From Aliishimia sp965656085 (GTDB lineage: Bacteria > Pseudomonadota > Alphaproteobacteria > Rhodobacterales > Rhodobacteraceae): a stretch of 64,000 nucleotides of DNA. The stretch lies in the NCBI GenBank assembly GCA_965656085.1, contig CBFHJA010000022.1:5353-69352 (forward strand), given 5' to 3'. How positions within the stretch are numbered: the first letter of the stretch is position 1; each line of letters begins with the position of its first letter. A program made the translations under genes and the position numbers. This document shows positions 44,631-53,729 of the stretch, in pieces. Below the pieces are notes generated by a model. The model was not told the origin of the DNA. It saw only the letters and a program-made list of their open reading frames with translations, and did no database searches.

Positions 44631-45358
44631 GCGCCGATCTGCCCGACCTGCCGCGGCTCTATGCGGCCATCGAAGGCACGTGGCCGCCCGCCTCGACCGT
44701 GGAGGTGGATGGCTGGACGCTTCGGGACGGGGCCGGGGGCGGAAAGCGCGTCTCGGCGGCCACGCGGGCAAAGCCCGGCGCGGTGATCGACACCGCCGAG
44801 ATGGTCATGCGCGCCGCAGGCGAGCGGTCCTTGTTCATGATCCGCGACGGCGAGGACGATCTCGACGCGGCGTTGCAGGCGCGCGGCTATGACGTGGTTG
44901 ACCCGGTGAACCTCTATTGCTGCCCGGTGGCGCAGCTCACCGATATCCCGATCCCGAAGGTCACGACCTTCGCCGTGTGGGAGCCGCTGGCGATCATGGA
45001 GGAGATCTGGGCCAAGGGCGGCATCGACGCCGCGCGGCTAGAGGTGATGAACCGCGCCAAGGTCAAGACGGGCATTCTCGGGCGCTGGAGCGAAAAGCCG
45101 TCCGGGGTGGCCTTCGCCGCGATCCATGACAATATCTGCATGGTTCATGCGGTCGAAATTCTGCCCCATCAGCGCCGTCAGGGCGTGGCGGGGTGGATGA
45201 TGCGCAGGGCCGCGTTCTGGGCGCAGGAGCACGGCGCGCACTATTTCGCCGTGCTCTGCGTGGCGGATAACGGACCGGCCAATGCGCTTTACAAGGCGCT
45301 TGGATTGACCCGGGTCGGGCAATATCACTACAGACAGGAACGGGAGGGTCCTCAATGA
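44627..45358 (+). CDS. GNAT family N-acetyltransferase
   Basis: A 243-residue protein whose C-terminal third has the GNAT acetyl-CoA motif: VHAVEILPHQRRQGVAGWMMRRAAFWAQEHGA (Q/RxxGxG/A pyrophosphate loop) followed by FAVLCVADNGPANALYKALGLTRVG. The N-terminal part (WPPASTVEVDGWTLRDGAGGGKRVSAAT) is a second, degenerate GNAT-like half. Substrate unknown. It is coupled to the molybdopterin-binding protein and to the AhpD-like gene. Confidence 0.85.
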   Translation: MSADLPDLPRLYAAIEGTWPPASTVEVDGWTLRDGAGGGKRVSAATRAKPGAVIDTAEMVMRAAGERSLFMIRDGEDDLDAALQARGYDVVDPVNLYCCPVAQLTDIPIPKVTTFAVWEPLAIMEEIWAKGGIDAARLEVMNRAKVKTGILGRWSEKPSGVAFAAIHDNICMVHAVEILPHQRRQGVAGWMMRRAAFWAQEHGAHYFAVLCVADNGPANALYKALGLTRVGQYHYRQEREGPQ

Positions 45359-45921
45359 CCAAGACACCAACAGCACTCGATTTGCCGATGGCGGATCCGC
45401 TGCCACCACAGACACAGAAATACTTCGATATCTGCACCGAGAAGCTCGGGATGATCCCCAATGTGCTGCAGGCCTACGCGTTCGATGTCGACAAGCTGAA
45501 CGCCTTCACCGCGCTCTATAACGACCTGATGCTGGCGCAGAGCGGCCTGAGCAAGCTCGAACGCGAGATGATCGCGGTGGTGGTCTCGTCGATCAACAAG
45601 TGCTTTTACTGCCTCGTGGCGCATGGCGCGGCGGTGCGGGAGCTGTCGGGTGATCCGGTGCTCGGCGAGATGATGGTAATGAATTACAAGGTCGCCGATC
45701 TCGACGCCCGCCAGCGCGCGATGCTGGATTTTGCGGCCAAGATGACCAAATCGAGCGCCGACATGGAGGAGGCCGACCGGCAGGGCCTGCGCGACGTGGG
45801 CTTTTCGGACCGCGATATCTGGGACATCGCCAATGTGGCCGGGTTCTTCAACATGACCAACCGCGTGGCCTCGGCCACCGACATGCGCCCCAACACGGAG
45901 TATCACAGCCAGTCCCGATGA
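45355..45921 (+). CDS. AhpD-like/peroxidase-related protein (carboxymuconolactone decarboxylase fold)
   Basis: A 188-residue protein. The AhpD-type redox centre is present as Cys83-x2-Cys86-x3-His90 in SSINKCFYCLVAHG, with Glu71 at the usual spacing. The family reduces peroxidases through lipoyl partners, or decarboxylates in some members. Helical bundle, no signal peptide. Coupled to its neighbours by ATGA overlaps. Confidence 0.9.
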   Translation: MTKTPTALDLPMADPLPPQTQKYFDICTEKLGMIPNVLQAYAFDVDKLNAFTALYNDLMLAQSGLSKLEREMIAVVVSSINKCFYCLVAHGAAVRELSGDPVLGEMMVMNYKVADLDARQRAMLDFAAKMTKSSADMEEADRQGLRDVGFSDRDIWDIANVAGFFNMTNRVASATDMRPNTEYHSQSR

Positions 45922-46865
45922 GCTTGCGCGCCGCGTTCCTGTGCGCCGCGCTGCTGGGCGTGGCCGCCTCTGGCGCAGCGGCGCTGGACCTGCCGGCCGG
46001 TGCGAAATTGGCCGCGCAGACGCAGCGCGGCGGGGGCAGTTACCCTGTGCCCATGGCGCCGCTGCACAATGAAGCGGTGCCCATGGTGACGATCCGCGGC
46101 CCGGTGACCCGTCAAGCCTGGCACCTGCCGGGCAGCGCGCTGACACCCTATCAGGCCATCGCGCAAATCCGCGCAGAGCTTGTGGCTGATAGTTTCTACC
46201 CGGCCTTCGACTGCGAAACCGACCGCTGTGGCGGCTTCGATTTCCGCTTCGCCATCGACGTGATGGACGCGCCGGACATGTTCGTCAATCTGCGCGACTT
46301 TCACTTCGCAACCTTCTTACGCGGCCCCGAGGGGGCGCCGGACGCGGCGATAACGGTGCTGGCGAGCCGCACGCAGGAACGGCTTTACGTACAGATTGCC
46401 ACGGTGAACCGCAAAGCGGCGGCCCCGCCCGAACCTGCGCGGGGTGCCGAAACCACGCCTGGCGCTCAGAGCGTACCGCCGCCCGGGACTGCCGATGTCG
46501 GCGCATTGCTCACACAGGGCCATTTCGTGCTGGACGGGCTCGAATTTGACAGCGGTGCGACCACGCTCGGCTCCGGCTCATTCGAGGTTTTGGACACGCT
46601 TGCCGGCTTTCTGACCGACAATCCCGGCCTGACGGTCGCGCTGGTCGGACATACCGACAGCGTTGGCGGGCTGGAGGGCAATATCCGCATTTCCAAACAA
46701 CGCGCAGAGGCGGTACGCCAGCGCCTGATCGAGCGACATGGCATTGCCGCCGCGCGGATGGAGGCCGAAGGCATGGGCTATCTCGCCCCGCGCGCCTCCA
46801 ACCTCACTCCGGAGGGTCGCGAGGCGAACCGCCGGGTCGAAGTGATCGTCCTGTCCGACCAATAA
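45918..46865 (+). CDS. OmpA family outer-membrane/periplasmic protein
   Basis: A 315-residue exported protein with a signal peptide (AFLCAALLGVAASGAAA/LD). The C-terminal OmpA domain (about residues 195-315) binds peptidoglycan: FDSGATTLGSGSFEVLDTLAGFL, ALVGHTDSVGGLEGNIRISKQRAEAV and GYLAPRASNLTPEGREANRRVEVIVL. The N-terminal domain with CETDRCGGFDFRF is not familiar to me. Last gene of the coupled four-gene operon; a hairpin follows. Confidence 0.87.
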   Translation: MSLRAAFLCAALLGVAASGAAALDLPAGAKLAAQTQRGGGSYPVPMAPLHNEAVPMVTIRGPVTRQAWHLPGSALTPYQAIAQIRAELVADSFYPAFDCETDRCGGFDFRFAIDVMDAPDMFVNLRDFHFATFLRGPEGAPDAAITVLASRTQERLYVQIATVNRKAAAPPEPARGAETTPGAQSVPPPGTADVGALLTQGHFVLDGLEFDSGATTLGSGSFEVLDTLAGFLTDNPGLTVALVGHTDSVGGLEGNIRISKQRAEAVRQRLIERHGIAAARMEAEGMGYLAPRASNLTPEGREANRRVEVIVLSDQ

Positions 46866-46885
46866 CAGGCGACCCGCAGGCAAAA

Positions 46886-46908
46886 ACCGGCGCATGAGAC
46901 GCGCCGGT
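46886..46908 (-). terminator. Intrinsic terminator between OmpA and LysR genes
   Basis: ACCGGCGC pairs with GCGCCGGT around ATGAGAC. On the minus strand the stem is followed by TTTTT, fitting termination of the LysR gene; on the plus strand the hairpin is the end of the OmpA unit. Confidence 0.65.
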
Positions 46909-46936
46909 CAGGTGCCCTTTGCATTCGGGGAATGCG

Positions 46937-47842
46937 TTACCAGTCCGTTGGGCCCTTCTCGGCGAAGGCGTGGACCAGAAAATCGATGAAGGCGCGCACC
47001 TTGGGCTGCGTGAAGCGGCCCGGTGGGTACACAGCATAGATGCCTTGGGTTTCCATCGGCAGATCGGGAATCGCGTCCTCAACCAGCCCTTTGTTCATGG
47101 CATCGGCGTAGAGATAGCTCGGCAGGTAGGCGATCCCGAGCCCGGAAATGGCGGCGTTCAGGAGCGATTGCCCGTCATTGACCGACAGCCAGCCAGCGGT
47201 GCGCACCTGACGCTTTTCGCCCGACGGCGCGGTGATGCGCCAGACATTGCCCGAGGATTGGCTGGAATAGTGCAGCAGCTTGTGCTCGTTCAGATCGTCG
47301 ATCCGCTGCGGGCGGCCGAATTTCTGGAAATAGGAGGGCGAGCCGATCATCCGCTTGCTGGTCTCGGTGAGCTTACGGGCGCGCAGCGTGCTGTCTTCCA
47401 GCTCGCCAATCCGCACGGCCATGTCGAACCCTTCGGAAATCAGCTCCACATAGCGGTTGTTCAGCACCATGTTCACGGTGATGTCGGGGAATTCATCAAG
47501 GAAGTTCGACAGCAGCGGGGAGAGGTGATTGACCCCGAAATCGGTGGCCACGCTGATCCGCAGCAGCCCCGAGGGCGCCGACTGCATCGAGGTGACGAGC
47601 GCGTCGGCCTCCCCGGCATCGTTGAGAACGCGGCGGGCGCGGTCATAGTAGGCCAGCCCGATCTCGGTGGGCGAGACGCGCCGCGTGGTGCGGTTCAGAA
47701 GCCGCGCCCCGAGCCGGGCTTCGAGGCTTGAGACATGCTTGGACACGGCGGACTTCGAGATGCCCATCTTCTTGGCAGCATCCGTGAATCCGCCTTGGTC
47801 CACCACGGTGGCGAAGGCTTCCATTTCCGTTAGGCGGTCCAT
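46937..47842 (-). CDS. LysR family transcriptional regulator
   Basis: A 301-residue regulator. The winged HTH spans residues 1-60 (MEAFATVVDQGGFTDAAKKMGISKSAVSKHVSSLEARLGARLLNRTTRRV), followed by the periplasmic-binding-like effector domain from about residue 90. It resembles the subgroup that acts next to NADPH-dependent or aromatic-acid genes, but no divergent target is obvious except the ABM-domain gene (140 bases away). Confidence 0.93.
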   Translation of the reverse strand: MDRLTEMEAFATVVDQGGFTDAAKKMGISKSAVSKHVSSLEARLGARLLNRTTRRVSPTEIGLAYYDRARRVLNDAGEADALVTSMQSAPSGLLRISVATDFGVNHLSPLLSNFLDEFPDITVNMVLNNRYVELISEGFDMAVRIGELEDSTLRARKLTETSKRMIGSPSYFQKFGRPQRIDDLNEHKLLHYSSQSSGNVWRITAPSGEKRQVRTAGWLSVNDGQSLLNAAISGLGIAYLPSYLYADAMNKGLVEDAIPDLPMETQGIYAVYPPGRFTQPKVRAFIDFLVHAFAEKGPTDW

Positions 47843-47981
47843 AGCCGTCCTTTCGCTTCATATACCCCGTCGGCAGGTATCCGCTTGAATGTGGGCAGAA
47901 AGGCGGCATTGGTGGGATAATATCGGGGTAATTCTCCGATTGATCTGTGTCTCGAAACAAGCAGAGGGGAGGAATCCTGCC

Positions 47982-48326
47982 ATGATAGCCGTGATTTTCG
48001 AAGTGGTGCCCGCGCCGGGCCGCAAGCCTGACTATCTCGACATCGCCGCCGAGATGCGCCCGATGGTCGAACAGGTCGAGGGGTTCATCTCGGTCGAGCG
48101 CTTCCAGAGCCTCACCAACCCCGACAAGCTCCTGTCCCTGTCATTCTTCGAGGATGAGGAGGCGGTTGCTCGCTGGCGGCATCTGGCAGAGCACCGCGTC
48201 GCACAGGCACGGGGGCGGGATGGGCTGTTCTCCGGCTACCGGCTGCGCGTGTCCCATGTGCTGCGCGACTACGGCCTGCATGATCGCGCTGAGGCCCCCG
48301 AGGACAGCAGGGCCGCACACGGCTAA
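47982..48326 (+). CDS. Antibiotic biosynthesis monooxygenase (ABM) domain protein
   Basis: A 114-residue dimeric alpha-beta barrel protein, with MIAVIFEVVPAPGRKPDYLDIAAEMRPMVEQVEGFISVERFQSL as the core. Members include quinol monooxygenases and heme-degrading enzymes, but many are of unknown function. The frame opens at 47889, yet ATG 47982 with AGGGGAGGAAT upstream is the natural start. Confidence 0.85.
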   Translation: MIAVIFEVVPAPGRKPDYLDIAAEMRPMVEQVEGFISVERFQSLTNPDKLLSLSFFEDEEAVARWRHLAEHRVAQARGRDGLFSGYRLRVSHVLRDYGLHDRAEAPEDSRAAHG

Positions 48327-48424
48327 GTGATCCGCCTTTACCTTAGGGCAATGGACGTTTGTCCGCACGATCCTACCCTTTTCGTATTCCGAGCACGTGC
48401 CCGGAACGATGAGGAGGAGACATC

Positions 48425-48862
48425 ATGAAACATCTAATCGCAGCAACAGCCGTTGCCTTGCTAAGCGCAGGCGCGGGTTTTGCAGACGGCCATGGCAGCG
48501 CGCCCACCGCGTATTTTGCAACGCTGGAAGACGGAGACACGGTGCAAAACCCGGTCAAAGTCGTGTTTGGCCTCAGCGGCATGGGCGTGGCCCCCGCCGG
48601 GGTGGAGCGCGAGATGACCGGCCACCACCATGTGCTGATCAACCGTGCGCCTTGGGGCGAGGGACCCAATGACGCCGAAATGGCGGAAAACGGGCTGTTC
48701 GCGGATGACAACCACAAACACTTCGGCGGCGGTCAGACCGAAACCACGCTCGAACTGGCACCGGGCAGCCACACGCTGCAACTGGTTCTGGGCGATGCGT
48801 TCCACGTCCCCCATGACCCGCCGGTGGTGAGCGACGTGATCACGATCTCCGTCACCGAATAG
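48425..48862 (+). CDS. DUF4399 periplasmic protein
   Basis: A 145-residue protein with a signal peptide (AATAVALLSAGAGFA/DG). The mature sequence has the family's conserved His/Gly pattern: REMTGHHHVLINRAPWG, DDNHKHFGGGQTET, and LAPGSHTLQLVLGDAFHVPHDPPVVSD. Function unknown; the histidines suggest a metal site (inference). An isolated gene on this strand; the next gene is convergent. Confidence 0.85.
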   Translation: MKHLIAATAVALLSAGAGFADGHGSAPTAYFATLEDGDTVQNPVKVVFGLSGMGVAPAGVEREMTGHHHVLINRAPWGEGPNDAEMAENGLFADDNHKHFGGGQTETTLELAPGSHTLQLVLGDAFHVPHDPPVVSDVITISVTE

Positions 48863-48898
48863 CCTCGCGCGCCGCTGCGCCTGAAGCATGTCGAAAAG

Positions 48899-50926
48899 TC
48901 AGAGCGTGGCGGCGAGACGTGTGCCTTGGTCAATGGCGCGCTTGGCGTCTAGCTCGGCGGCCACATCCGCGCCGCCGATCACGTGACAGGGCGTGCCCTT
49001 GGCCTCCAGCGCGTCGGCAAGCTCCCGCAGCGGGTTCTGGCCAGCGCAGAGCACGATCGTGTCAGCCTCTATCACCGTGGGGGTCTCCCGCGCCTCACCG
49101 AAGCTCACATGCAGGCCCGCGTCGTCGATCCGCTCGTAGTTCACGCCGCCGACGAAATTCACATCTTTCATCTTCAGCGACGCGCGGTGAATCCATCCCG
49201 TGGTCTTGCCGAGGCGTTTGCCGTGTTTCTCTGCCTTGCGCTGCAAGAGCGTGACCGCACGGGCGGGCGCGTGAGGTTGCGGGCCTTCGGGTGCGAGCCC
49301 TGACCGGTGCTCGCCCGGGTCAGCAACGCCCCATTCCTTCATCCACAGCGGCAGGCTCTCAGTGGGGCTTGTCCCCTCATGCACCAGATACTCGGACACA
49401 TCGAACCCGATCCCGCCGGCTCCGATCACAGCGACACGCTCCCCCGCTTTCGCGGACCCGTTGAGAATGTCGATATAGCTCACGACGTTCTCACGGTCCT
49501 GCCCCGGAATACCGGGGTCGCGCGGCTCCACACCTGTCGCGATGATGACCTCGTCGAAATCTGCGAGCATCTCGGGCGTCGCTTCGGTCTCAAGCCGCAG
49601 CTCAATCCCATGCACGTCCATCATCGTGCCGTACCAATCCACAAAGCCCCAGAATTCCTCCTTTCCGGGGATTTGCTTGGCGAGATTGAGCTGCCCGCCG
49701 ATCTCGGCAGCGCGGTCGATCACAGTGACCTGATGCCCGCGCTCGGCGCAGGTGATCGCGGTGCTGAGCCCCGCAGGCCCGGCCCCCACGATGGCGATTG
49801 TCTTCGGCGTCGCGGCTTTGGTGATCCGGAGTTCGGTCTCGTGGCAGGCCTGCGGGTTCACGAGGCACGAGGTGAGCTTGCCGCTGAATGTGTGGTCCAG
49901 ACAGGCCTGATTGCACGCAATACAAGGCGCGATCTGCGCCGCGTGGCCGTCCATGGCTTTGCGCACGAAATGCGGGTCTGCGAGCATGGGCCGGGCCATC
50001 GAGATCATGTCGGCGCAGCCCTCCGCTAGCACCTCTTCGCCCACCTCCGGCGTGTTGATCCGATTGCTGGTGATGACCGGGATCGATACATGCCCCATGA
50101 GCTTCTTCGTCACCCATGCAAACGCCTTGCGCGGCACCGAGGTCGCGATGGTCGGCACCCGCGCCTCGTGCCAGCCGATGCCGGTGTTGATGAGCGTCGC
50201 CCCGGCCCTTTCGACTTCCTTGGCAAGCTGGATAACCTCTTCGGTGGTGGACCCGTTCGGCACCAGATCAATCATACTCAGACGGTAGATGATGATGAAA
50301 TCGGTGCCCACGGCCTCCCGCGTGCGCCGCACGACCTCGATGGGCAGGCGGATGCGGTTCTCGTAGGACCCGCCCCAGCGGTCGGTCCGTTTGTTGGTGT
50401 GGGTGACGATGAACTGGTTGAGGAAATACCCCTCCGAGCCCATGATCTCGACCCCGTCATAGCCCGCCTTTTGCGCCAGCACGGCGGCGCGCACGATATC
50501 GGCGATCTGCTTCTCGATCCCCTCCTCGTCAAGCTCGGTCGGCGGGAACGGCGAGATCGGCGACTTGATCGGCGAGGGCGCGACGCATTTTGGCCCGTAG
50601 GCATAGCGCCCGGCATGCAGGATCTGCATCGCGATCTTGCCGCCGGCCTCATGCACCCGGTTCGTCACGACGGAATGGTTCGCCACGTCCTCGTCGGTGG
50701 TCATCATCGCGGCACCCGGCAGCACCGAGCCTTCAAGGTTCGGCCCGATCCCCCCGGTCACCATCAGCGCCACCTCGCCTCGCGCCCGTTCGGCGTAGAA
50801 CTCGGCAACCCGGTTCCAGTCCTTGGTTTCCTCCAGCCCGGTATGCATGGAGCCCATCAGAACGCGGTTTTTCAGCGTGGTGAAACCCAGATCGAGCGGG
50901 GCGAGAAGATGCGGGTAATCGGTCAT
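48899..50926 (-). CDS. Old Yellow Enzyme-type NADH:flavin oxidoreductase, 2,4-dienoyl-CoA reductase-like
   Basis: A 675-residue flavoprotein with three parts. An N-terminal OYE TIM barrel binds FMN, a central four-cysteine cluster (CIACNQACLDHTFSGKLTSC...C) likely holds a 4Fe-4S centre, and a C-terminal Rossmann pair (IVGAGPAGLSTAITCAERGHQVTVID) binds FAD/NADPH. The same order occurs in FadH, trimethylamine dehydrogenase and related enzymes. Which substrate it takes is not fixed by sequence alone; FadH-like reduction of dienoyl-CoA is one option. Start ATG at 50926, after AGGACACC. Confidence 0.88.
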   Translation of the reverse strand: MTDYPHLLAPLDLGFTTLKNRVLMGSMHTGLEETKDWNRVAEFYAERARGEVALMVTGGIGPNLEGSVLPGAAMMTTDEDVANHSVVTNRVHEAGGKIAMQILHAGRYAYGPKCVAPSPIKSPISPFPPTELDEEGIEKQIADIVRAAVLAQKAGYDGVEIMGSEGYFLNQFIVTHTNKRTDRWGGSYENRIRLPIEVVRRTREAVGTDFIIIYRLSMIDLVPNGSTTEEVIQLAKEVERAGATLINTGIGWHEARVPTIATSVPRKAFAWVTKKLMGHVSIPVITSNRINTPEVGEEVLAEGCADMISMARPMLADPHFVRKAMDGHAAQIAPCIACNQACLDHTFSGKLTSCLVNPQACHETELRITKAATPKTIAIVGAGPAGLSTAITCAERGHQVTVIDRAAEIGGQLNLAKQIPGKEEFWGFVDWYGTMMDVHGIELRLETEATPEMLADFDEVIIATGVEPRDPGIPGQDRENVVSYIDILNGSAKAGERVAVIGAGGIGFDVSEYLVHEGTSPTESLPLWMKEWGVADPGEHRSGLAPEGPQPHAPARAVTLLQRKAEKHGKRLGKTTGWIHRASLKMKDVNFVGGVNYERIDDAGLHVSFGEARETPTVIEADTIVLCAGQNPLRELADALEAKGTPCHVIGGADVAAELDAKRAIDQGTRLAATL

Positions 50927-51057
50927 GGCGGTGTCCTCCTGCGTTGCGCGCCAATGCGCCACAGCGCAGCCGCTTTGTCACGCGCAACCCCGCGTCATTG
51001 CATATCGGCGGCAGCCACGTCACATAGACCCGGACCCACTCACACAGGAGCCCTGCC

Positions 51058-51537
51058 ATGGCCGACCCCGCTTCGCTTCCCTACCGCCCCTGCGTGGGCG
51101 TGATGATCCGAAATGCTGATGGCAACGTTTTTGTTGGCCAGCGCAAGGACCACTACGAGGAGGCGTGGCAGATGCCGCAAGGCGGGGTGGACAAGGGCGA
51201 GGACCCAAGGGACGCGGCGCTGCGCGAGATGTGGGAGGAGACCGGGATCACCGCCGATCTGGTGACGATCGTGGCCGAAACCGAGGGCTGGCTGCCCTAT
51301 GAGTTGCCGCCCGAACTGGTGGGCAAGCTGTGGAAGGGCAAGTATCGCGGGCAAGAACAGAAATGGTTCCTCGTGGATTTCCATGGCACCGACGATCAGG
51401 TGAATATCGAGACCGAGCACCCCGAATTCAGCGCGTGGCGGTGGCAGGCCCCGGCGGATTTGCCGAACTTCATCGTGCCGTTCAAACGTGAGGTGTATCT
51501 CGCCGTGCTCGACGCGTTTGCAGACCATTTCAAATGA
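51058..51537 (+). CDS. rppH: RNA pyrophosphohydrolase (Nudix)
   Basis: A 159-residue Nudix enzyme that trims the 5' triphosphate of mRNA to start decay. The Nudix box lies at about residues 42-64 (GGVDKGEDPRDAALREMWEETGI), with YRPCVGVMIRNADGNVFVGQR before it, the RppH/NudH N-terminus. The stop overlaps the next gene by four bases. Confidence 0.94.
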   Translation: MADPASLPYRPCVGVMIRNADGNVFVGQRKDHYEEAWQMPQGGVDKGEDPRDAALREMWEETGITADLVTIVAETEGWLPYELPPELVGKLWKGKYRGQEQKWFLVDFHGTDDQVNIETEHPEFSAWRWQAPADLPNFIVPFKREVYLAVLDAFADHFK

Positions 51538-52019
51538 TCCGCGCGCTGGCGATCTGCGCAGCCCTCCTGCCCGCCCCGGCTTCGGCGCTGTCGTGCATGG
51601 CATGGACCGTGGAAAGCGCGTTTTCCGAGGCCGAGGCCAGCGAGGAGACGTATATCGTGGTGAAGGGCGATCTGAGCTTCGACCCGGACCGCCTGCCAAA
51701 AACTAATTGGGCCAATCAGGCCGCAACGCCCGCCCGCACCGAAATTGCGTCTGATATTCAAGGGCTTGCGCTGACCGAGCGCGGCTTCACAGAGCCTGTT
51801 GAAACCGACCTGACCTTGCAGATCGACTGCGCGGGCCCATGGTGCCCCAGCCCTGCGCCCGGCCCGGCGCTGGTCTTTCTGGAGCGCAGCGAGACAGGTT
51901 ACAAGCTGGTGCAGGGCGCCTGCGGAGGCTTCTATTTTGGCGCACCGACCCCGGAGATGCTCAAGGGCGTGCACCAGTGTTTTACCGGCGGCCCCTGCCC
52001 GCTGCCCGTGCCCCGTTGA
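51534..52019 (+). CDS. Secreted small protein of unknown function
   Basis: A 161-residue protein with a signal peptide (LAICAALLPAPASA/LS). It contains six or so cysteines in the mature part (SCMAW, DCAGPWCPSP, ACGGFYF, HQCFTGGPCPLP), suggesting disulfides in the periplasm. I do not recognise the family. It overlaps rppH by four bases. Confidence 0.75.
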   Translation: MIRALAICAALLPAPASALSCMAWTVESAFSEAEASEETYIVVKGDLSFDPDRLPKTNWANQAATPARTEIASDIQGLALTERGFTEPVETDLTLQIDCAGPWCPSPAPGPALVFLERSETGYKLVQGACGGFYFGAPTPEMLKGVHQCFTGGPCPLPVPR

Positions 52020-52067
52020 GCCTGCGGGCTCTTCCCAAACCCGTTCGAGCGCGCTAAGGCGCAATCC

Positions 52068-52925
52068 ATGAGCAAAGACAAGATCGACACGCGCGCCATT
52101 GGCCTTGATGTGGGGCTGGAATTCGTCCGCTGGCTGACCGGCGCGGAGAACCTGCATTACGGCCTCTGGACCGGCCTTGAGGTAAACGCCGCCAACCTGC
52201 GCGCGGCGCAGGAGGCCTACACCGACAAGCTGTTCAAGCTGCTCCCCGACACGCCCCTGCGCATCCTGGACATTGGTGGCGGGGCGGGCGAGACCGCGAA
52301 GAAACTGCTCGCTCTGGGCCATTCAGTGGACATTGTGGTGCCCTCGCCGCTGCTCGCCGAGCGCTGCCGCCAGAACGCGCCCGGCGCGACGGTTCATGAG
52401 TGCATGTTCGAGGACTACGCCGGAGATAGCGATTTCGATTTATGCCTGTTTTCAGAAAGTTACCAGTATATTCCGCTTGATGCGGGCATTCCGGGCTGCC
52501 TGAAACTGCTCAAGCCCGGCGGCCAGATCATCATCTCCGATTGCTTCCGTTCGGAGACCCATGGCCTCGCCGCTGACCGCTCCACGGTGGGGGGCGGGCA
52601 TCCGATTGTGGATTTCCGCGCCAAGCTCGAAACATGGCCCGTGGAGGTTCTGAGCGAAGAGGATATCACCGAGGCCACCGCGCCTTCGGTCGAGGTTGAG
52701 CAGGGTCTGTTCAATGTGCTGGGCTATACATTCCGGCGCGTGGATAGCGACTTGCAGCAGTCGCGCCCGGTGTTGCGCTGGATGATGGGCAAGGTGGTGG
52801 GGGCTTTGCTGAATGAAAGCAAGCGCGCCAAGCTCGACCAGCGCCTGAACCAGCAGACCCGCAACCGGGAGGCGTTCAAGGCGAACAATGTCTACCTGAT
52901 GATGGACCTGCGGGCCAAGACCTGA
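52068..52925 (+). CDS. Class I SAM-dependent methyltransferase
   Basis: A 285-residue methyltransferase. Motif I is LRILDIGGGAGETAKKL at about residue 65, with post motifs DFDLCLFSESYQYIPL and LKLLKPGGQIIISDCF. The N-terminal region (LEFVRWLTGAENLHYGLWTGLEVNAANLRAAQEAY) is distinct from the methyltransferase at 12652. The C-terminal helices RMDS...LNESKRAKLDQRLNQQTRNREAF suggest a lipid- or quinone-type substrate, without proof. Confidence 0.85.
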   Translation: MSKDKIDTRAIGLDVGLEFVRWLTGAENLHYGLWTGLEVNAANLRAAQEAYTDKLFKLLPDTPLRILDIGGGAGETAKKLLALGHSVDIVVPSPLLAERCRQNAPGATVHECMFEDYAGDSDFDLCLFSESYQYIPLDAGIPGCLKLLKPGGQIIISDCFRSETHGLAADRSTVGGGHPIVDFRAKLETWPVEVLSEEDITEATAPSVEVEQGLFNVLGYTFRRVDSDLQQSRPVLRWMMGKVVGALLNESKRAKLDQRLNQQTRNREAFKANNVYLMMDLRAKT

Positions 52926-53030
52926 GCCCGGCGCGGGATTTGGTTAACGCGGCGCGCGCCGCGCAACAGCTCGCCCGCCCTGCCCCGCTCCGAATCAGGC
53001 CTTAACGCCTTATTTTCTTCGCAAAACCGC

Positions 53031-53084
53031 GTATGGCCGGGCGTATGGCAACGCGTATGGCTCGGCGTATGGCAAACGTATGGC
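53031..53084. repeat. Tandem GTATGGC array, 12-bp period
   Basis: GTATGGC occurs five times at 53031, 53043, 53055, 53067 and 53078, spaced 12, 12, 12 and 11 bases. It is surrounded by GTTAAC (52942, 53122) and GTTAAT (53096) motifs. The downstream genes on either side are the methyltransferase (upstream) and a GNAT gene converging on it. The 213-base gap otherwise holds no gene. Confidence 0.75.
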
Positions 53085-53138
53085 AAAAGCCGGGGTTAAT
53101 GCAGCGTACGGTGGCTTGCGTTAACCTTTCTGGCGAGG

Positions 53139-53729
53139 TCAGACGATGGGAACACCGGGGGCCGCGTGTTCGGGGTGCAGCCCAATCAGGCGCGGATCGG
53201 GCGCGACCTCGATCTGGCGGCGATAGGCCGTGAAGCCGGAGCGCTCGTAAAAGCCAAGCGCCTGCGGGCTGTCGATGGTGCAGGTGTGGACATGGAAGCG
53301 GGTGATGTCTTCTGCCCATGCCAGCGAAATCGCCCGGTCCATCAGATACGCCCCCGCCCCGGTGCCAATCAGCGCCTGAGTGAGGCCGAAATAGGCCAAC
53401 TCGCACGCCCCGTCCTGCCGGAAATCAAGCTCCAGCAGCGCCTCGGGGCGCCCGTCCTTTTCGAGCGTGTAAAGATGCACCTTGGGATCGTTCAGGATCG
53501 CGCTGAGTTCCACATCGGTCAATTCCAGCCGCCCGAACCACAGCCAGTCCTGTCCGATCCGGCGGAACAGGTCGCGATAGGCGGTGCGGTCGGGCGGAAA
53601 ACCGGTAAACGCGAGGCCCTCGGGCAGCGGCGCGCCACGCAAGGCGGCGGGGGCGGCCATTTCCAGATGGGTGACCACCATCGCCAGCTTGCCTTGTGGC
53701 ACGTCATAGAAGCCGTCGGGCAGAGCCAT
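53139..53729 (-). CDS. GNAT family N-acetyltransferase
   Basis: A 196-residue protein. The acetyl-CoA region reads FGLTQALIGTGAGAYLMDRAISLAW (the G-x-G-x-G/A loop), followed by RFHVHTCTIDSPQALGFYERSGFTAYRR, the usual GNAT C-terminal signature. It starts at the ATG at 53729 overlapping the kinase stop (TGATG-type), so translation is coupled. Acceptor substrate unknown. Confidence 0.87.
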   Translation of the reverse strand: MALPDGFYDVPQGKLAMVVTHLEMAAPAALRGAPLPEGLAFTGFPPDRTAYRDLFRRIGQDWLWFGRLELTDVELSAILNDPKVHLYTLEKDGRPEALLELDFRQDGACELAYFGLTQALIGTGAGAYLMDRAISLAWAEDITRFHVHTCTIDSPQALGFYERSGFTAYRRQIEVAPDPRLIGLHPEHAAPGVPIV

